Assembly: GCF_900100785.1 (NCBI RefSeq)
Contig: NZ_FNCP01000002.1
Span: 1 to 64,000, forward strand
DNA: 64,000 nt
From: Desulfosporosinus hippei DSM 8344
GTDB taxonomy: Bacteria > Bacillota > Desulfitobacteriia > Desulfitobacteriales > Desulfitobacteriaceae
Direction: 5' to 3'
Under the pieces are notes generated by a model. That model had not been told where the DNA came from and ran no database searches. It saw nothing but the letters and a program-made list of their open reading frames with translations. How positions within the stretch are numbered: position 1 is the stretch's first letter; every line of letters starts with the position of its first letter. A program made the position numbers and the translations under genes. Positions 8,625-18,842 of this stretch are shown piece after piece.

Positions 8625-11399
8625 ATGAAACTTAAATCAAAGCTATCTCTGGGTTTTGCTTCGGTATTATTAATCGTTGCTGTTTTTTTTGGGATATCTA
8701 TTTACTCTATTGCCCAAGTAAATAATAGAATTGAAAAAAACCAGCAAGATCGATATCAGAAAATTAAGTATTGCAAGACTATTGAGGACGAGCTGAACAA
8801 TATCAGTAGGTACTTAAGAGACCTGGCTTTTCTCGATGTCGATTATAATTATTATCAAAAAATCGAATCAATTCATACTTCGAGAAAAGAGATCGAAATT
8901 GCCCTGAATTTGCTGGAGGACACAGCCATCCGTGACGAAACAAAAAATCTACTTCGCCAGATAAAAGCCGAAAACCTTGTCTACATTGAGCTGCAGGAGA
9001 AAATCATAGCATTGGCCACTTCCGGTCAGGAAGAGAAGTATGAGCAGGCTATCAATGATGGAGCCTTTGAGCGGGGGCAAATTTTCAAGTACGTTGAAGA
9101 GTTAGATAGACTTGAAGATAAATCCATGAATGAATTATTGCAATCATCCTCAGGTGTCTATAACTATGCCTTAATATCCTTTTTTATATCACTACTACTT
9201 ACAATACTAGTCGGAACAGGAATAACTGTCTGGATTACACGCAAGGTTACTAGAGACATACGTTATATCACTGACATTATGAATCGCTTTCCTTCGATAC
9301 GTGATCATGTCAATTTACCACGAATTGATATTCGTTCAAATGACGAGGTTGGCGAAATTGCAGCGTCCTTTAATGAAATGGCTGGTTTTTTAGAAGAACA
9401 TGCTAGGCAGGAAAAAGAATTTATCTCTAAAATACAGGATCGTGATTGGCTGAAAACAGAAGTCCTAGAAATTACGACTTTATGTCAAGGGCTTCAGGAT
9501 ATGAAAACATTGGCCAATCTCATCATTACAAAGGTTACTCCCATGATCCAAGGAAGTTATGGAGTTTTTTATGTCCTGGAACGTCAAGGGGATAAGGAGT
9601 TCTTAAAGAAACAAGCGGTTTATGCAGAAAGTTCCCATGACCCTGCAAGAGAGATCATTCCTATCGGGGAAGGATTAGCTGGTCAGAGTGCGCTAGAGAA
9701 TAGAACGATTATTCTGGACAAAGTACCAGAGGATTATATAAAGATTTCCTCCGGATTAGGGGAAACCTTCCCCAAAATGATTATCATACTTCCTTTAACG
9801 TTTAAAGAGCAGGTTCTGGCTGTTATAGAGTTGGCCTCCCATCAGTCGTATACAGCTATACAGTTAGAGTTACTGGAATTTATTTCGAAATACATCGGAA
9901 CGACTATAAACCGTGTCCAAAATAGGATGGAGATAGAGAGACTGCTGGGGGAATCACAGGTTTTGACGGAAGAACTCCAGTCCCAATCTGAGGAACTTCA
10001 ATTGCAGCAGGAGGAACTAAAAACCTTTAATGAGAATTTGGAGGAACAGTATAGTGAGTCTGAAAAAAGAGCGACAGAATTAGAGGCCTTAAAGGAAGCC
10101 TTTGAAGAAAAAGCACGGCAGCTTGAAGAAAGCTCGAACTATAAGTCGGAGTTTTTATCCAATATCTCACATGAGCTAAGAACACCTTTGAATAGTTTGC
10201 TCATTCTTTCCCAAATGCTGATTGAAAATAAGGAAGGAAACTTGACTTCAAATCAGATTGAATACGCTAAAACAATTTTTTCTTCCGGAAATGAACTCTT
10301 GATCTTAATTAATGATATTTTAGATCTATCGAAAATAGAGTCCGGGAAAATAACCCTTCATCCTGAAGTGGTAAAATTAGCCGATATGCTGGACCATGTC
10401 AGACAGTATTTTCTTCCAATGGCTAGTCAAAAGGACCTCGAGTTTATCGTAGAGATGGATAAGAACCTGCCAATGACTATCTGTATTGATGAACATAAGC
10501 TGTTGCAGATTCTCAAGAATTTATTATCTAATGCCTTTAAATTTACGGACAAGGGAAGGGTCTCCTTACGGATCAGTAATGCAGCAGAACATGTAGTTAT
10601 GAATAATGGAATAGGCAAAGATGTAGAGTGGGTATTGGCATTTTCCGTTATAGACACTGGTATTGGTATGCCAAAGAGCAAGCATGAGATTGTCTTTGAG
10701 GCCTTTCAACAGGCTAATGGGTCAACTGCCAGGAAGTACGGCGGTACGGGCCTGGGGCTTACTATTAGCCGGAAGCTTGCCGGAATATTAGGAGGATTTA
10801 TCGATATCGACAGTGTTGAAGGTCAAGGAAGTACATTTACCCTCTATTTGCCGGGCCATCCTGCTCAAAGAGAGGTTTTCATTAAACCATTCTCTGAAGT
10901 GGCGGCTACAAGATTTGTCGATTCTGATGATTCTTCTGCTCCCGGAGTTAAAAGGGTTGAAGATAATTCTGATAGTATCTATCAAGCCGATGATGCTCAA
11001 CAAATTGAGAATAGAAATGTGAGCTTAGAAGGCAAGAAAATTTTGGTAGTAGATGATGACATGAGAAATGTCTTTGCCCTTACCACGGCACTTGAAAATC
11101 ATAAGATTAAGGCAGTATTTGCCGAGAATGGCAGAGAGGCTATCGAAGTTTTATATGAGAATCCGGATACGGACTTACTACTAATGGACATCATGATGCC
11201 GGAAATGGATGGATATGAAGCTATCCAACGTATTCGGCAAATTCCTGAATATGCAAACTTACCGATTATTGCCTTGACGGCTAAGGCTATGAAAAATGAC
11301 CGTGAAAAGTGTATTGATGCGGGGGCCTCCGATTATATTAGCAAACCGGTGAATTTGGAGCAGTTATTCACCTTAATAAAGATCTGGTTATATAGATAG
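8625..11399 (+). CDS. Hybrid sensor histidine kinase (4HB sensor-HAMP-GAF-HisKA-HATPase-REC)
   Basis: A 924-residue membrane kinase. TM1 is near residues 8-28, a helical extracellular sensor (MCP-like four-helix bundle) precedes TM2 near 185-208, and HAMP follows. A GAF domain covers about 290-440, then a long coiled coil (QSEELQLQQEELKTFNENLE). The His is in NISHELRTPLNS, the G2 box in ARKYGGTGLGLTISRKL, and a C-terminal receiver carries LLLMDIMMPEMDG and SKPVN. The ATG at 8625 follows AGGAAGGA; a TTG 21 nt earlier lacks a ribosome site. It heads a unit with cheR and a second kinase, suggesting a chemotaxis-like signalling complex not necessarily for swimming. Confidence 0.9.
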   Translation: MKLKSKLSLGFASVLLIVAVFFGISIYSIAQVNNRIEKNQQDRYQKIKYCKTIEDELNNISRYLRDLAFLDVDYNYYQKIESIHTSRKEIEIALNLLEDTAIRDETKNLLRQIKAENLVYIELQEKIIALATSGQEEKYEQAINDGAFERGQIFKYVEELDRLEDKSMNELLQSSSGVYNYALISFFISLLLTILVGTGITVWITRKVTRDIRYITDIMNRFPSIRDHVNLPRIDIRSNDEVGEIAASFNEMAGFLEEHARQEKEFISKIQDRDWLKTEVLEITTLCQGLQDMKTLANLIITKVTPMIQGSYGVFYVLERQGDKEFLKKQAVYAESSHDPAREIIPIGEGLAGQSALENRTIILDKVPEDYIKISSGLGETFPKMIIILPLTFKEQVLAVIELASHQSYTAIQLELLEFISKYIGTTINRVQNRMEIERLLGESQVLTEELQSQSEELQLQQEELKTFNENLEEQYSESEKRATELEALKEAFEEKARQLEESSNYKSEFLSNISHELRTPLNSLLILSQMLIENKEGNLTSNQIEYAKTIFSSGNELLILINDILDLSKIESGKITLHPEVVKLADMLDHVRQYFLPMASQKDLEFIVEMDKNLPMTICIDEHKLLQILKNLLSNAFKFTDKGRVSLRISNAAEHVVMNNGIGKDVEWVLAFSVIDTGIGMPKSKHEIVFEAFQQANGSTARKYGGTGLGLTISRKLAGILGGFIDIDSVEGQGSTFTLYLPGHPAQREVFIKPFSEVAATRFVDSDDSSAPGVKRVEDNSDSIYQADDAQQIENRNVSLEGKKILVVDDDMRNVFALTTALENHKIKAVFAENGREAIEVLYENPDTDLLLMDIMMPEMDGYEAIQRIRQIPEYANLPIIALTAKAMKNDREKCIDAGASDYISKPVNLEQLFTLIKIWLYR

Positions 11400-11431
11400 G
11401 GTTGGGTTAAGGGGGGGCAAAGAGTGAGACT

Positions 11432-12271
11432 ATGGCTGATTTAGGCAATCAGGAGGAGGAAATAGAGAAAATTGAAATTGAACTTCTATTAGAAGGAATA
11501 TACCGTTTCTATGGTTTTGATTTCAGAAATTATGTTTCTGCTTCAATAAGGCGCAGAATCTGGAATCGTATCCGGGCTGAACGTTTGAAAAATGTTTCCA
11601 GCCTACAGGAAAAAGTTCTCCATGATCCAGGTGCTATGGCTCGGCTCATTGCAGATTTTTCTATCCATGTCTCTGAGATGTTTAGAGATCCCTTTTTCTT
11701 TAAGACGTTTAGAGAGGAAGTAATTCCAAGTCTTAAAGACATACCGTTTATTAGAATTTGGCATGCCGGTTGTTCCTCCGGAGAAGAGGTTTACTCTATG
11801 GCCATGATCTTATATGAAGAAGGTTTATACCATAAGACGAAAATTTATGCGACAGATATGAATGAAGAATTATTAGAAAAGGCGAGAAAAGGTGTATACC
11901 CATTAAACAAAATGCCTCGTTACGAAGATAATTATCTTGCCGCAGGGGGAAAACAAGATTTTTCGGTGTTCTTTAATGTATGTCATGATAAAGCTTGTTT
12001 TCATAGATTTCTTACCCATAATGTAGTATTTGCCCAACACAATTTGGCGACAGATCATTCCTTTAATGAGTTTCATGTCATAATTTGCAGAAATGTAATG
12101 ATTTACTTCGATAAGATTCTACAAAACCGAGTACATCAGCTGTTCTATGAGAGTTTGTGTATGAGAGGATTCTTAGGGTTAGGTGGCAAGGAGGATATAG
12201 CCTTTAATGATTATTCTCAATACTATGAAGCCCTTAGTACTCGGCAGAAGCTGTATTGTAAGGTGAAGTGA
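11432..12271 (+). CDS. CheR-family protein-glutamate methyltransferase
   Basis: 279 residues. An N-terminal CheR helical domain precedes a SAM-dependent methyltransferase fold with motif I IRIWHAGCSSGEEVYSMAM and, further on, IYATDMNEELLEKA and the late motif CRNVMIYFD. It transfers methyl groups from SAM to receptor or other glutamates. It lies 32 nt after the hybrid kinase. No cheB or flagellar chemotaxis operon is nearby, so this is likely the alternative type of CheR that accompanies large hybrid kinases. The ribosome site before the ATG is weak (a G run about 15 nt upstream). Confidence 0.88.
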   Translation: MADLGNQEEEIEKIEIELLLEGIYRFYGFDFRNYVSASIRRRIWNRIRAERLKNVSSLQEKVLHDPGAMARLIADFSIHVSEMFRDPFFFKTFREEVIPSLKDIPFIRIWHAGCSSGEEVYSMAMILYEEGLYHKTKIYATDMNEELLEKARKGVYPLNKMPRYEDNYLAAGGKQDFSVFFNVCHDKACFHRFLTHNVVFAQHNLATDHSFNEFHVIICRNVMIYFDKILQNRVHQLFYESLCMRGFLGLGGKEDIAFNDYSQYYEALSTRQKLYCKVK

Positions 12272-12331
12272 CTACCCAGTAATTGTGATATTCATTAAGA
12301 GAGAAAGACAAAGTATCTTAGGGTACCGAGG

Positions 12332-14311
12332 ATGTTAAAAAGTATGAAGATCTTAATTGTAGATGACCGCCGTGATAATTTGCTGGCCTTGGAAGCTGTA
12401 CTTGAATCACCTGATTATCAGCTGGTTTTGGCTATGTCCGGAGAAGAAGCTTTAAAATGCTTACTGAAAGATGATTTTGCCGTAATTCTACTAGATGTTC
12501 AGATGCCGGGCATGGATGGATTTGAAACTGCTAAGCTCATCCGGGCGCGGAAAAAGAATGAGGAGACTCCTATAATTTTCATTACAGCAATCTATCAGTC
12601 TACAGAAAACATTACTAAAGGCTACTCCTTAGGGGCTATTGATTATTTGTTCAAACCATTCAATCCTGAAATGCTGAAATTCAAGATAGAAGGGTTTATT
12701 AAGATACACATGCATAAGAAAAAGATAAAGCATCAGAATGATTTGCTAAAGCAGCATGCCCTTGAACTAGAAATTATTAATAACAGCCTGGAACGCACGA
12801 CTACGGATTTGCGCAGAGCAGAAGCTCTGGCTCGCATAATCGGAGAAACTTCAACAGATACTGTGATCACTATGGATACTATGGGCAGAATCATTAACAC
12901 TAATCCAGCAATTAAAACTATGTTTGGGTATGAACATGGGGATTTACTGGGGGAAACTGTTGAAGTTCTTTTGCCGGATAACAACTTTTCGTTTCATAAT
13001 TCCCTTAATGACTTTGTTCTTTGTCAAAGTAGTAAGGTGCTGAATGCCACGGCTAAACACAAAACCGGAAGGGTTTTTCCCGTAGAGATTCAAGTGGGAG
13101 TTGCCAGCATAGATGAGCAGGAGATTTCAGTATGGTCTGTTAGGGACATCTCCGAGCGGAAGCAGCTGGAGAAAGAGAGAATAGACCGTTATAGAACTCT
13201 TGAAAAATTAGTCTTGGAGAGAACGGGTGAACTGTTCCGTACGAACCAGAAGTTAAAGGAAGAAATATTTCAACGCAACAAAATAGCCGAGGAACTTAGG
13301 AAGACCAGTCTAAGGCTTAATAATATCCTGGAAAGCATAACGGATGTTTTCTTTACCCTAGACCACCATTGGAAGTTTATCTTTGTCAATGAAGAGGCGG
13401 AAAAATATTGGCTGAAGGGGCGGGATGAGTTAATTGGAAAAAATATTTGGGATCTCTTCCCGGAAGCACTTTTAGAGTATTATCCTTTATTTAGGAAAGC
13501 GAAATCAAAGAAAGAAGCTATACATTTTGAAATTAAAGGACTATATTCCGAGACACCTTACGAAGCTCATGTTTATCCTTCCGAAGAAGGGCTATCCATT
13601 TATTACCATAATATTATGGAGCGGAAAATGTTCGAAAAAGAAATGGCCCGTCTCGATCGTCTAAACCTTGTGGGACAAATGGCGGCTGGAATCGGTCATG
13701 AGGTGAGGAACCCTCTTACGACAATTCGCGGTTTTCTTCAGCTAATGGAGGGGAAAGATGAATTCACAAAGTCCAAGGGTTATATCAAGTTAATGATTGA
13801 GGAGCTTGATAGAGCTAATTCAATCATTTCAGAATTTCTAAGTTTGGCCAAGAATAAGACAGTCGATCTCCGGCCCTTAAACCTGAACACGCTTATAGAA
13901 AACTTATTTCCCTTATTACAGGCAGATGCCATGGTTAGTGACAAGAATATTGAAACAGAATTACTGGACATAGAAGTCTTATCTTTGGATGAGAAGGAAA
14001 TTCGCCAGCTTATTTTGAACCTTGTCCGAAATGGGATGGAGGCCATGAGTCGCAATGGCACATTAACACTAAATACTTTCATGGATGGGGATAGGGTTGT
14101 TCTGGCAGTACAGGATGAAGGGTGTGGAATCAAGGATCAGGACATTGAGAAGCTTGGAACCCCGTTTTTCACGACTAAAGAGAGCGGAACGGGTTTAGGG
14201 TTGGCTACTTGTTACAGCATTTCTGCTCGGCATAATGCTCAAATAGATATTGAGACGGGGAATTCGGGAACAACCTTTTATGTGAAGTTTAAGACTAAGC
14301 GGAAATATTGA
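12332..14311 (+). CDS. Receiver-PAS-PAS histidine kinase (soluble)
   Basis: 659 residues and no membrane segment. Receiver domain about 5-120 (phospho-Asp in VILLDVQMPGMDG, Lys in LFKPFNPE), first PAS about 165-280 (ending VWSVRDISERKQ), coiled coil, second PAS about 325-435. The NtrB/KinA-type kinase core has the His in GIGHEVRNPLTTIRG, N box LVRNGMEAM and G box GTGLGLATCYSI. The receiver at the N-terminus suggests it takes phosphate from the hybrid kinase two genes upstream. No DNA-binding output domain is encoded in the cluster, so the final target is unknown. Confidence 0.9.
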   Translation: MLKSMKILIVDDRRDNLLALEAVLESPDYQLVLAMSGEEALKCLLKDDFAVILLDVQMPGMDGFETAKLIRARKKNEETPIIFITAIYQSTENITKGYSLGAIDYLFKPFNPEMLKFKIEGFIKIHMHKKKIKHQNDLLKQHALELEIINNSLERTTTDLRRAEALARIIGETSTDTVITMDTMGRIINTNPAIKTMFGYEHGDLLGETVEVLLPDNNFSFHNSLNDFVLCQSSKVLNATAKHKTGRVFPVEIQVGVASIDEQEISVWSVRDISERKQLEKERIDRYRTLEKLVLERTGELFRTNQKLKEEIFQRNKIAEELRKTSLRLNNILESITDVFFTLDHHWKFIFVNEEAEKYWLKGRDELIGKNIWDLFPEALLEYYPLFRKAKSKKEAIHFEIKGLYSETPYEAHVYPSEEGLSIYYHNIMERKMFEKEMARLDRLNLVGQMAAGIGHEVRNPLTTIRGFLQLMEGKDEFTKSKGYIKLMIEELDRANSIISEFLSLAKNKTVDLRPLNLNTLIENLFPLLQADAMVSDKNIETELLDIEVLSLDEKEIRQLILNLVRNGMEAMSRNGTLTLNTFMDGDRVVLAVQDEGCGIKDQDIEKLGTPFFTTKESGTGLGLATCYSISARHNAQIDIETGNSGTTFYVKFKTKRKY

Positions 14312-14371
14312 AAACACGAGAAGGGACAGGTTTCATAACTTTTTGAAACCTGTCCCTTCTCGTGTTTTCAA
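14308..14371. terminator. Terminator with a perfect 28-bp stem
   Basis: Left arm 14308-14335, right arm 14344-14371, fully complementary, 8-nt loop. It overlaps the kinase stop codon. The arms contain GGGACAGG/CCTGTCCC. The stem is much longer than ordinary terminators and has no long T run. Confidence 0.7.
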
Positions 14372-14472
14372 AGCTCTGCTTCTATAAATGGATAAGCCGC
14401 TTATACATGCTTATATAATAATTAAAGTCGGGTACATTAAGGGAAATGCTATCAAGGGGTTGAATACGTAAA

Positions 14473-15115
14473 ATGAATCAACAAAGTAAAGCTAACTCCA
14501 CCTTGCAGAATCCCCCAAAGTCTTTTTGGATTGCCTCTACTCTAATGACAGATTATCCGACTTTAAATGAAGATCTAAAAGTGGATGTCGCTATTATTGG
14601 CGGGGGAATGGTCGGTATTACGATAGCTTACTTACTTGCAGAAGAAGGGTTGAAGGTTGCCGTTTTAGAAGCGGGCGGATCGTATGGGTACGACGGCTCA
14701 TACGACTGCAAAACTTATCTCTCAGCACGGGTTAATCTATGATCAGATAAAACATCAGATGGGTTTAGAAAAAGCAAAGCAATATGCAGATGCTAATGAA
14801 ACTGCAATTAAATTTGTCGCCAAGTTAATCGAAGAGAAAAAGATTAAATGTGATTTTAGTTGGCGGTCAGCCTATGTATTTACCCAATCCAATAAATATA
14901 TTCAGAAACTTCAAGATGAGCTGACTGTGGCGGAGGAATTAGGCATTAAAGCATCTTATCAAACAGAATTAGAGATACCAATCCTCATTCCCCGGGGTGC
15001 GAAGTACAGTGGAATGACGCTGAACACTCTTGGAATTGCCCTTGCCAGGGCTCAAGATTTACGATTGATGGAAATCTTAGAAGGGCCAGCGATGAAGGAA
15101 CTTGAGACACTATAG
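14473..15115 (+). pseudogene. Decayed FAD-dependent amino-acid oxidase-like gene
   Basis: Two overlapping frames together resemble a DadA-like FAD oxidoreductase that in full length is about 500 residues and often ends in a Rieske domain. Frame one (14473-14742) has the dinucleotide motif VDVAIIGGGMVGITIAYLLA. Frame two continues with YGTTAHTTAKLISQHGLIYD after an apparent single-G insertion in the GGG at 14686-14688. After about residue 175 the sequence jumps to a short tail with EILEGPAMKELE, similar to the end of a Rieske domain, so a large internal part is missing. The frameshift alone could be a sequencing error; the internal loss could not. Confidence 0.75.
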
Positions 15116-15502
15116 CCCTTAAACCAGATTTACCCATATGAATAGAGTAAACATGATGGATATGGACATGTTCTTTATTAAAGTGAATGGAGAGCCTGTT
15201 CATTGGGTACGTAATAGTTTTGGCAGCCACTGGAAGCAATAATTTCAAAAAATATGCAATTTGTCCAATTTAATAATGACTTTTGCATATCTTTTAATGA
15301 CTTAAGTCACTCCCTAAATGTTACAGACAGGACTAAGATTTGTATAAGAAATTTTCCTGTTTTTATCTAGTTCTCATGAGAAAAACTTATCAAGTTCAGC
15401 ATAACCAAATATCAAGCCAAGGGAGGGTGTGACAAGTTAACAATTAAACAATCTACTCTAACAGAACATATCGAACAAATAATTTGATGGGGGGAAATAG
15501 TT
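15116..15502 (+). other. Intergenic region with a 34-codon ORF of unknown origin
   Basis: An ORF at 15137-15241 (MNRVNMMDMDMFFIKVNGEP and onward, ending SHWKQ) has no ribosome site and may be another gene remnant next to the decayed oxidoreductase. I do not recognise it. The remainder is AT-rich and should contain the chemoreceptor promoter, which I could not pinpoint. Confidence 0.3.
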
Positions 15503-17509
15503 ATGAGAAGTATTAAGCTAAAAATGGTTGTTTATATTGGGGCTCTTTTGTTATTTGTTTGTGGGGGACTGGGGCTTATATCGGATATAGCTGCTTCAAA
15601 GGCTATTGCGGATCAGGTTGATCAAAACCTTCCATTATTAGCAAATGAAGGGGCAAAGGTTGTTTCAGCAAGAATGAACGCAGTGTTAGATAACCTTGAA
15701 ACGGTTGCGAACATGGAGGAAATAAAAAACAACGTTAGCGTCCATTCAGAGGCTAAAACCAAGTTTTTTGAAGATGAAGCAAAAAGATTAGGACATAAAC
15801 AGATGTTTACCCTTGGTCTAGATGGTTTGATACCATCTGGCCAAACTGGAAAAGATGTTAGTTTAAAAGATAGGGCATACTTCCAGAAAGCTATTGCTGG
15901 TGAACGAACAATATCTGAACCGATTGTCAACAAAGACGATGGATCTATGATTATTGTCTGTGCTGTTCCGATAAAAAAGGATGGAGCCATAGTTGGAGTT
16001 TTAGTTGCAATGAGGGAAGGTACTGAATTAATTAAAATCACTAATGACATTACTTATGGCAAATCCGGCAAAGCATTTATGATTGATGATAAGGGCATAA
16101 AGGTTGCCCATAGTAACGCTGATCTTGTTATGAATATGGATAATGATCTGGAAAACGTTAAGCAGGATCCTAAACTAGAATCTTTGGCAAATATCGAGAG
16201 AAAAATGATTGAAGGCAAGACCGGAGTTGGAGAGTACGATTATAACGGAATCGTAAAATATCTTGGCTATGTACCGGTTCCGGGTACAACTTGGTCCTTA
16301 GCGGTGGCTGCCCCTAAAGATGAGGTTATGGCAGGGGTACATACAATGGGCAGATCCGTTTTTATCGCGTCAGTAATTTTTTTACTGCTTAGCATAGGTG
16401 CAGCTTACTTTGTTGCGAGGCTAATCGCAAATCCGATTATGTCAGCTGCAGAACACCTAAAGATTATTTCCGCAGGAGACTTCACCCACTCCTCCCCTAA
16501 GGAACTTTTAGAGAGAAAGGATGAAATTGGTTTATTAAGCAAAGCAATTGACACTATGCAGAAGTCAGTAAAAGAGCTGGTTATAGGTGTAATCACTGAG
16601 TCCCGCAATGTAGAGAACACAGTCATAGCAACTGGTAAGGCAATCTCAGAGTTGACTTCTCAGATTGGAGAAGTCTCTGCTACGACTGAGGAACTGTCTG
16701 CGGGAATGGAAGAGACTGCTGCCTCAGGTGAGGAAATGAGTGCATCTGTTACAGAGATCGAGAGAGCGGTAGGCTCAATCGCCAGTAAAGCAGAAGCTGG
16801 AGCTGTCTCGGCGGGGGAGATAAGTAAAAGAGCAAGCGCCCTTAATCGAAACACCATTGCTTCCCAAAGCAGTGCTCAGACGATCTATTTAACCACCCAG
16901 GAAAAAATGGTCAAGGCTATTGAAGAATCCAAAGCTGTTGATCAGATTAATATACTTTCGGACTCAATATTACAGATCACTTCCCAAACGAATCTACTTG
17001 CCTTAAATGCAGCCATAGAGGCGGCAAGAGCCGGGGAAGCAGGCAGGGGTTTTGCGGTGGTAGCCGACGAGATAAGGAAGCTGGCAGAAAACTCTAAGGA
17101 AACGGTTAATGAAATACAGAATGTGACTAAGATTGTTGTTTCAGCGGTAGGTAATCTGTCTGAGAGCTCTGCCAGTATTTTGGAATTTATAGATAAAGAG
17201 GTTCGTAAAGAATTTGACAATATGCTTGAAATTAGTGAGCAATACAATGAGGATGCTAAGTTCGTTGATAACCTGGTAAATGACTTCAGTGCAACTGCGG
17301 AAGAATTAACCGCTTCGATGCAGGAGATGGCTAAGGTTATCGAGGAAATTGCCGTAGCTGCAAATCAAGGAGCTGAAGGAGCAACGGTAATTGCAGAGAA
17401 AAGTATAACGGTTATGGAAAATTCCAATGAGGTTATGAACCAGGCAGATTTATCAAAGCAGAGTTCTGATAATCTTATGAAGATAGTATCGAGCTTCAAG
17501 GTTGAATAA
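15503..17509 (+). CDS. Methyl-accepting chemotaxis protein with Cache sensor
   Basis: 668 residues. TM1 about 7-28, a periplasmic double-Cache-type sensor (about 35-275, including the [14 protein letters not shown] and [11 protein letters not shown] motifs typical of dCache_1), TM2 about 283-306, HAMP, then the cytoplasmic signalling domain. The hairpin tip reads [27 protein letters not shown] precedes the ATG. The sensor type usually binds small organic ligands such as amino acids or carboxylates; the ligand is not predictable here. It is transcribed alone, bounded by a hairpin at 17525-17569. Confidence 0.92.
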   Translation: MRSIKLKMVVYIGALLLFVCGGLGLISDIAASKAIADQVDQNLPLLANEGAKVVSARMNAVLDNLETVANMEEIKNNVSVHSEAKTKFFEDEAKRLGHKQMFTLGLDGLIPSGQTGKDVSLKDRAYFQKAIAGERTISEPIVNKDDGSMIIVCAVPIKKDGAIVGVLVAMREGTELIKITNDITYGKSGKAFMIDDKGIKVAHSNADLVMNMDNDLENVKQDPKLESLANIERKMIEGKTGVGEYDYNGIVKYLGYVPVPGTTWSLAVAAPKDEVMAGVHTMGRSVFIASVIFLLLSIGAAYFVARLIANPIMSAAEHLKIISAGDFTHSSPKELLERKDEIGLLSKAIDTMQKSVKELVIGVITESRNVENTVIATGKAISELTSQIGEVSATTEELSAGMEETAASGEEMSASVTEIERAVGSIASKAEAGAVSAGEISKRASALNRNTIASQSSAQTIYLTTQEKMVKAIEESKAVDQINILSDSILQITSQTNLLALNAAIEAARAGEAGRGFAVVADEIRKLAENSKETVNEIQNVTKIVVSAVGNLSESSASILEFIDKEVRKEFDNMLEISEQYNEDAKFVDNLVNDFSATAEELTASMQEMAKVIEEIAVAANQGAEGATVIAEKSITVMENSNEVMNQADLSKQSSDNLMKIVSSFKVE

Positions 17510-17524
17510 TATATAAGCTATATT

Positions 17525-17569
17525 AAGGAGTAGTAAAAGAGTTGCTAAAGAACTCGATTACTACTCCTT
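17525..17569. terminator. Terminator after the chemoreceptor gene
   Basis: AAGGAGTAGTAA pairs with TTACTACTCCTT around an inner AGAGTT/AACTC stem. No long T run follows on the plus strand. Confidence 0.6.
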
Positions 17570-17665
17570 GCCTGTAATTTTATGGCTTATGGTTGTCAAA
17601 GCTTTTCCGAGATTCTCGGCTTTCCCGGGTCGCAGGGAGGACTCTTAACATCGTAAAATTTTTGA

Positions 17666-18619
17666 TTAGACTTCTGAGATGATCTCACCCATTTGAGATA
17701 TGTCATACCCTCCAATTCCCTGTATTTCATTGCGAAATGCAGAGGATCTTAAGATGCTGATTAATGCCTGGAAATGTGGGCGTTCCACATCTTCCAAGCG
17801 CATTACTAAATCATAGCGTTCTTTATGAAGGGGGATAAAATCAAGATTCACAAATTGCATAGCAACCTTTTCAATCCCCAAACCAACGTCTGCTTCTCCG
17901 CGGGCAACTTTGCTGGCGACGGCCAAGTGGGTTAACTCTTCTTCTCCGTAGCCAAGAATGTCTTGGCGTTTAATTCCCGAGATCCTCAGTTGTTCATCTA
18001 ACAATACTCTTGCTCCAGAGCCTCTTTCTCTATTTACATAACGAACTTCAGGTTTGACTAAGTCTCCCCAAGTGGTTATGTTTTTTGGATTTCCCTTAGC
18101 AACATAGAATCCTTCCATTCGATAGACTAAGTTAATGATACAGGTTTGGTGACCAGGCATTAGTCTTCGTACATACGGGGTGTTGTATTCGTTAGTATCG
18201 CTATCCCATAAATGGGCAGTGACAACGTTGGCCAACCCGCGATATAAGGCCATCAGCCCATCAATACTACCGATATAGCGGCGTAAGAAGGGAACCTGCG
18301 GAAATTGCTTCTCTAAATACCGGGTCAAAATGTCCAAAACAATATCTTGGCCGCAGATAACTAAGCTTTCGTCACTGGTTAAACGATGGCGCTGAACTAA
18401 TTGCTCGTTAATAGCTGAGGGGTCTAGAGGAGTGGTAGATGTGCTTAAGCCCTTAGATTTTTGCTTATAAGCCTCAAGATCAGCACCCTCTACACGGACT
18501 TTACGACCAATGCGATAAGCAGTAAGCTCACCTCTTTTGATCAGCTCATATACTGTAAATTTCGAAATCTTTAAGATCTTGGCAATTTCTTCGGGCGTAT
18601 AGGAAATATCAGTGGACAT
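17666..18619 (-). CDS. HTH/periplasmic-binding-protein-like regulator, probable Mo/W transport regulator
   Basis: 317 residues. The N-terminal excisionase/MerR-like HTH (about 5-55) reads YTPEEIAKILKISKFTVYEL followed by IKRGELTAYRIGRKVRV. The C-terminal two-thirds (about 85-300) is a PBP-like ligand domain with SGARVLLDEQL and VARGEADVGLGIEKVA, as in molybdate-binding regulators of this architecture. It is divergent from modA, and repeated AATGTA boxes lie between them. I infer that it senses molybdate or tungstate (or a related anion) and controls the island; the family link to Mo is knowledge, the ligand here is inference. Confidence 0.85.
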   Translation of the reverse strand: MSTDISYTPEEIAKILKISKFTVYELIKRGELTAYRIGRKVRVEGADLEAYKQKSKGLSTSTTPLDPSAINEQLVQRHRLTSDESLVICGQDIVLDILTRYLEKQFPQVPFLRRYIGSIDGLMALYRGLANVVTAHLWDSDTNEYNTPYVRRLMPGHQTCIINLVYRMEGFYVAKGNPKNITTWGDLVKPEVRYVNRERGSGARVLLDEQLRISGIKRQDILGYGEEELTHLAVASKVARGEADVGLGIEKVAMQFVNLDFIPLHKERYDLVMRLEDVERPHFQALISILRSSAFRNEIQGIGGYDISQMGEIISEV

Positions 18620-18649
18620 AGCTAAGCTCCTGTCTCTTATAAGTATGCA

Positions 18650-18712
18650 AATGTACTGTATACTTTGCTGAATGTACTTGCTAATGTATTATAACACATA
18701 GTATAATGTCAG
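18650..18712. promoter_or_regulatory. Repeated AATGTA boxes between the regulator and modA
   Basis: AATGTACT at 18650-18657 and 18671-18678, AATGTATT at 18683-18690, and AATGTCAG near 18705. Spacings are 21, 12 and 22 nt. They fill the divergent promoter region and are the best candidate operator for the HTH/PBP-like regulator. Confidence 0.45.
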
Positions 18713-18842
18713 TGTAATTCAGTCTTGTTGGGTTTTGTTTGCTTATGAATGGTTTATTGAAGTTAATCTTAACCAACATTAGCTAATACAACCTAACATG
18801 AATGAAGTAGCGTAGAAAGAAGTGCTTGAGGAGGAGTGGAAA

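Noticed and set aside
14985-15248. 87-codon minus-strand ORF over the decayed oxidoreductase
   Set aside because: Overlaps the FAD-oxidoreductase remnant, no family match and no ribosome site.
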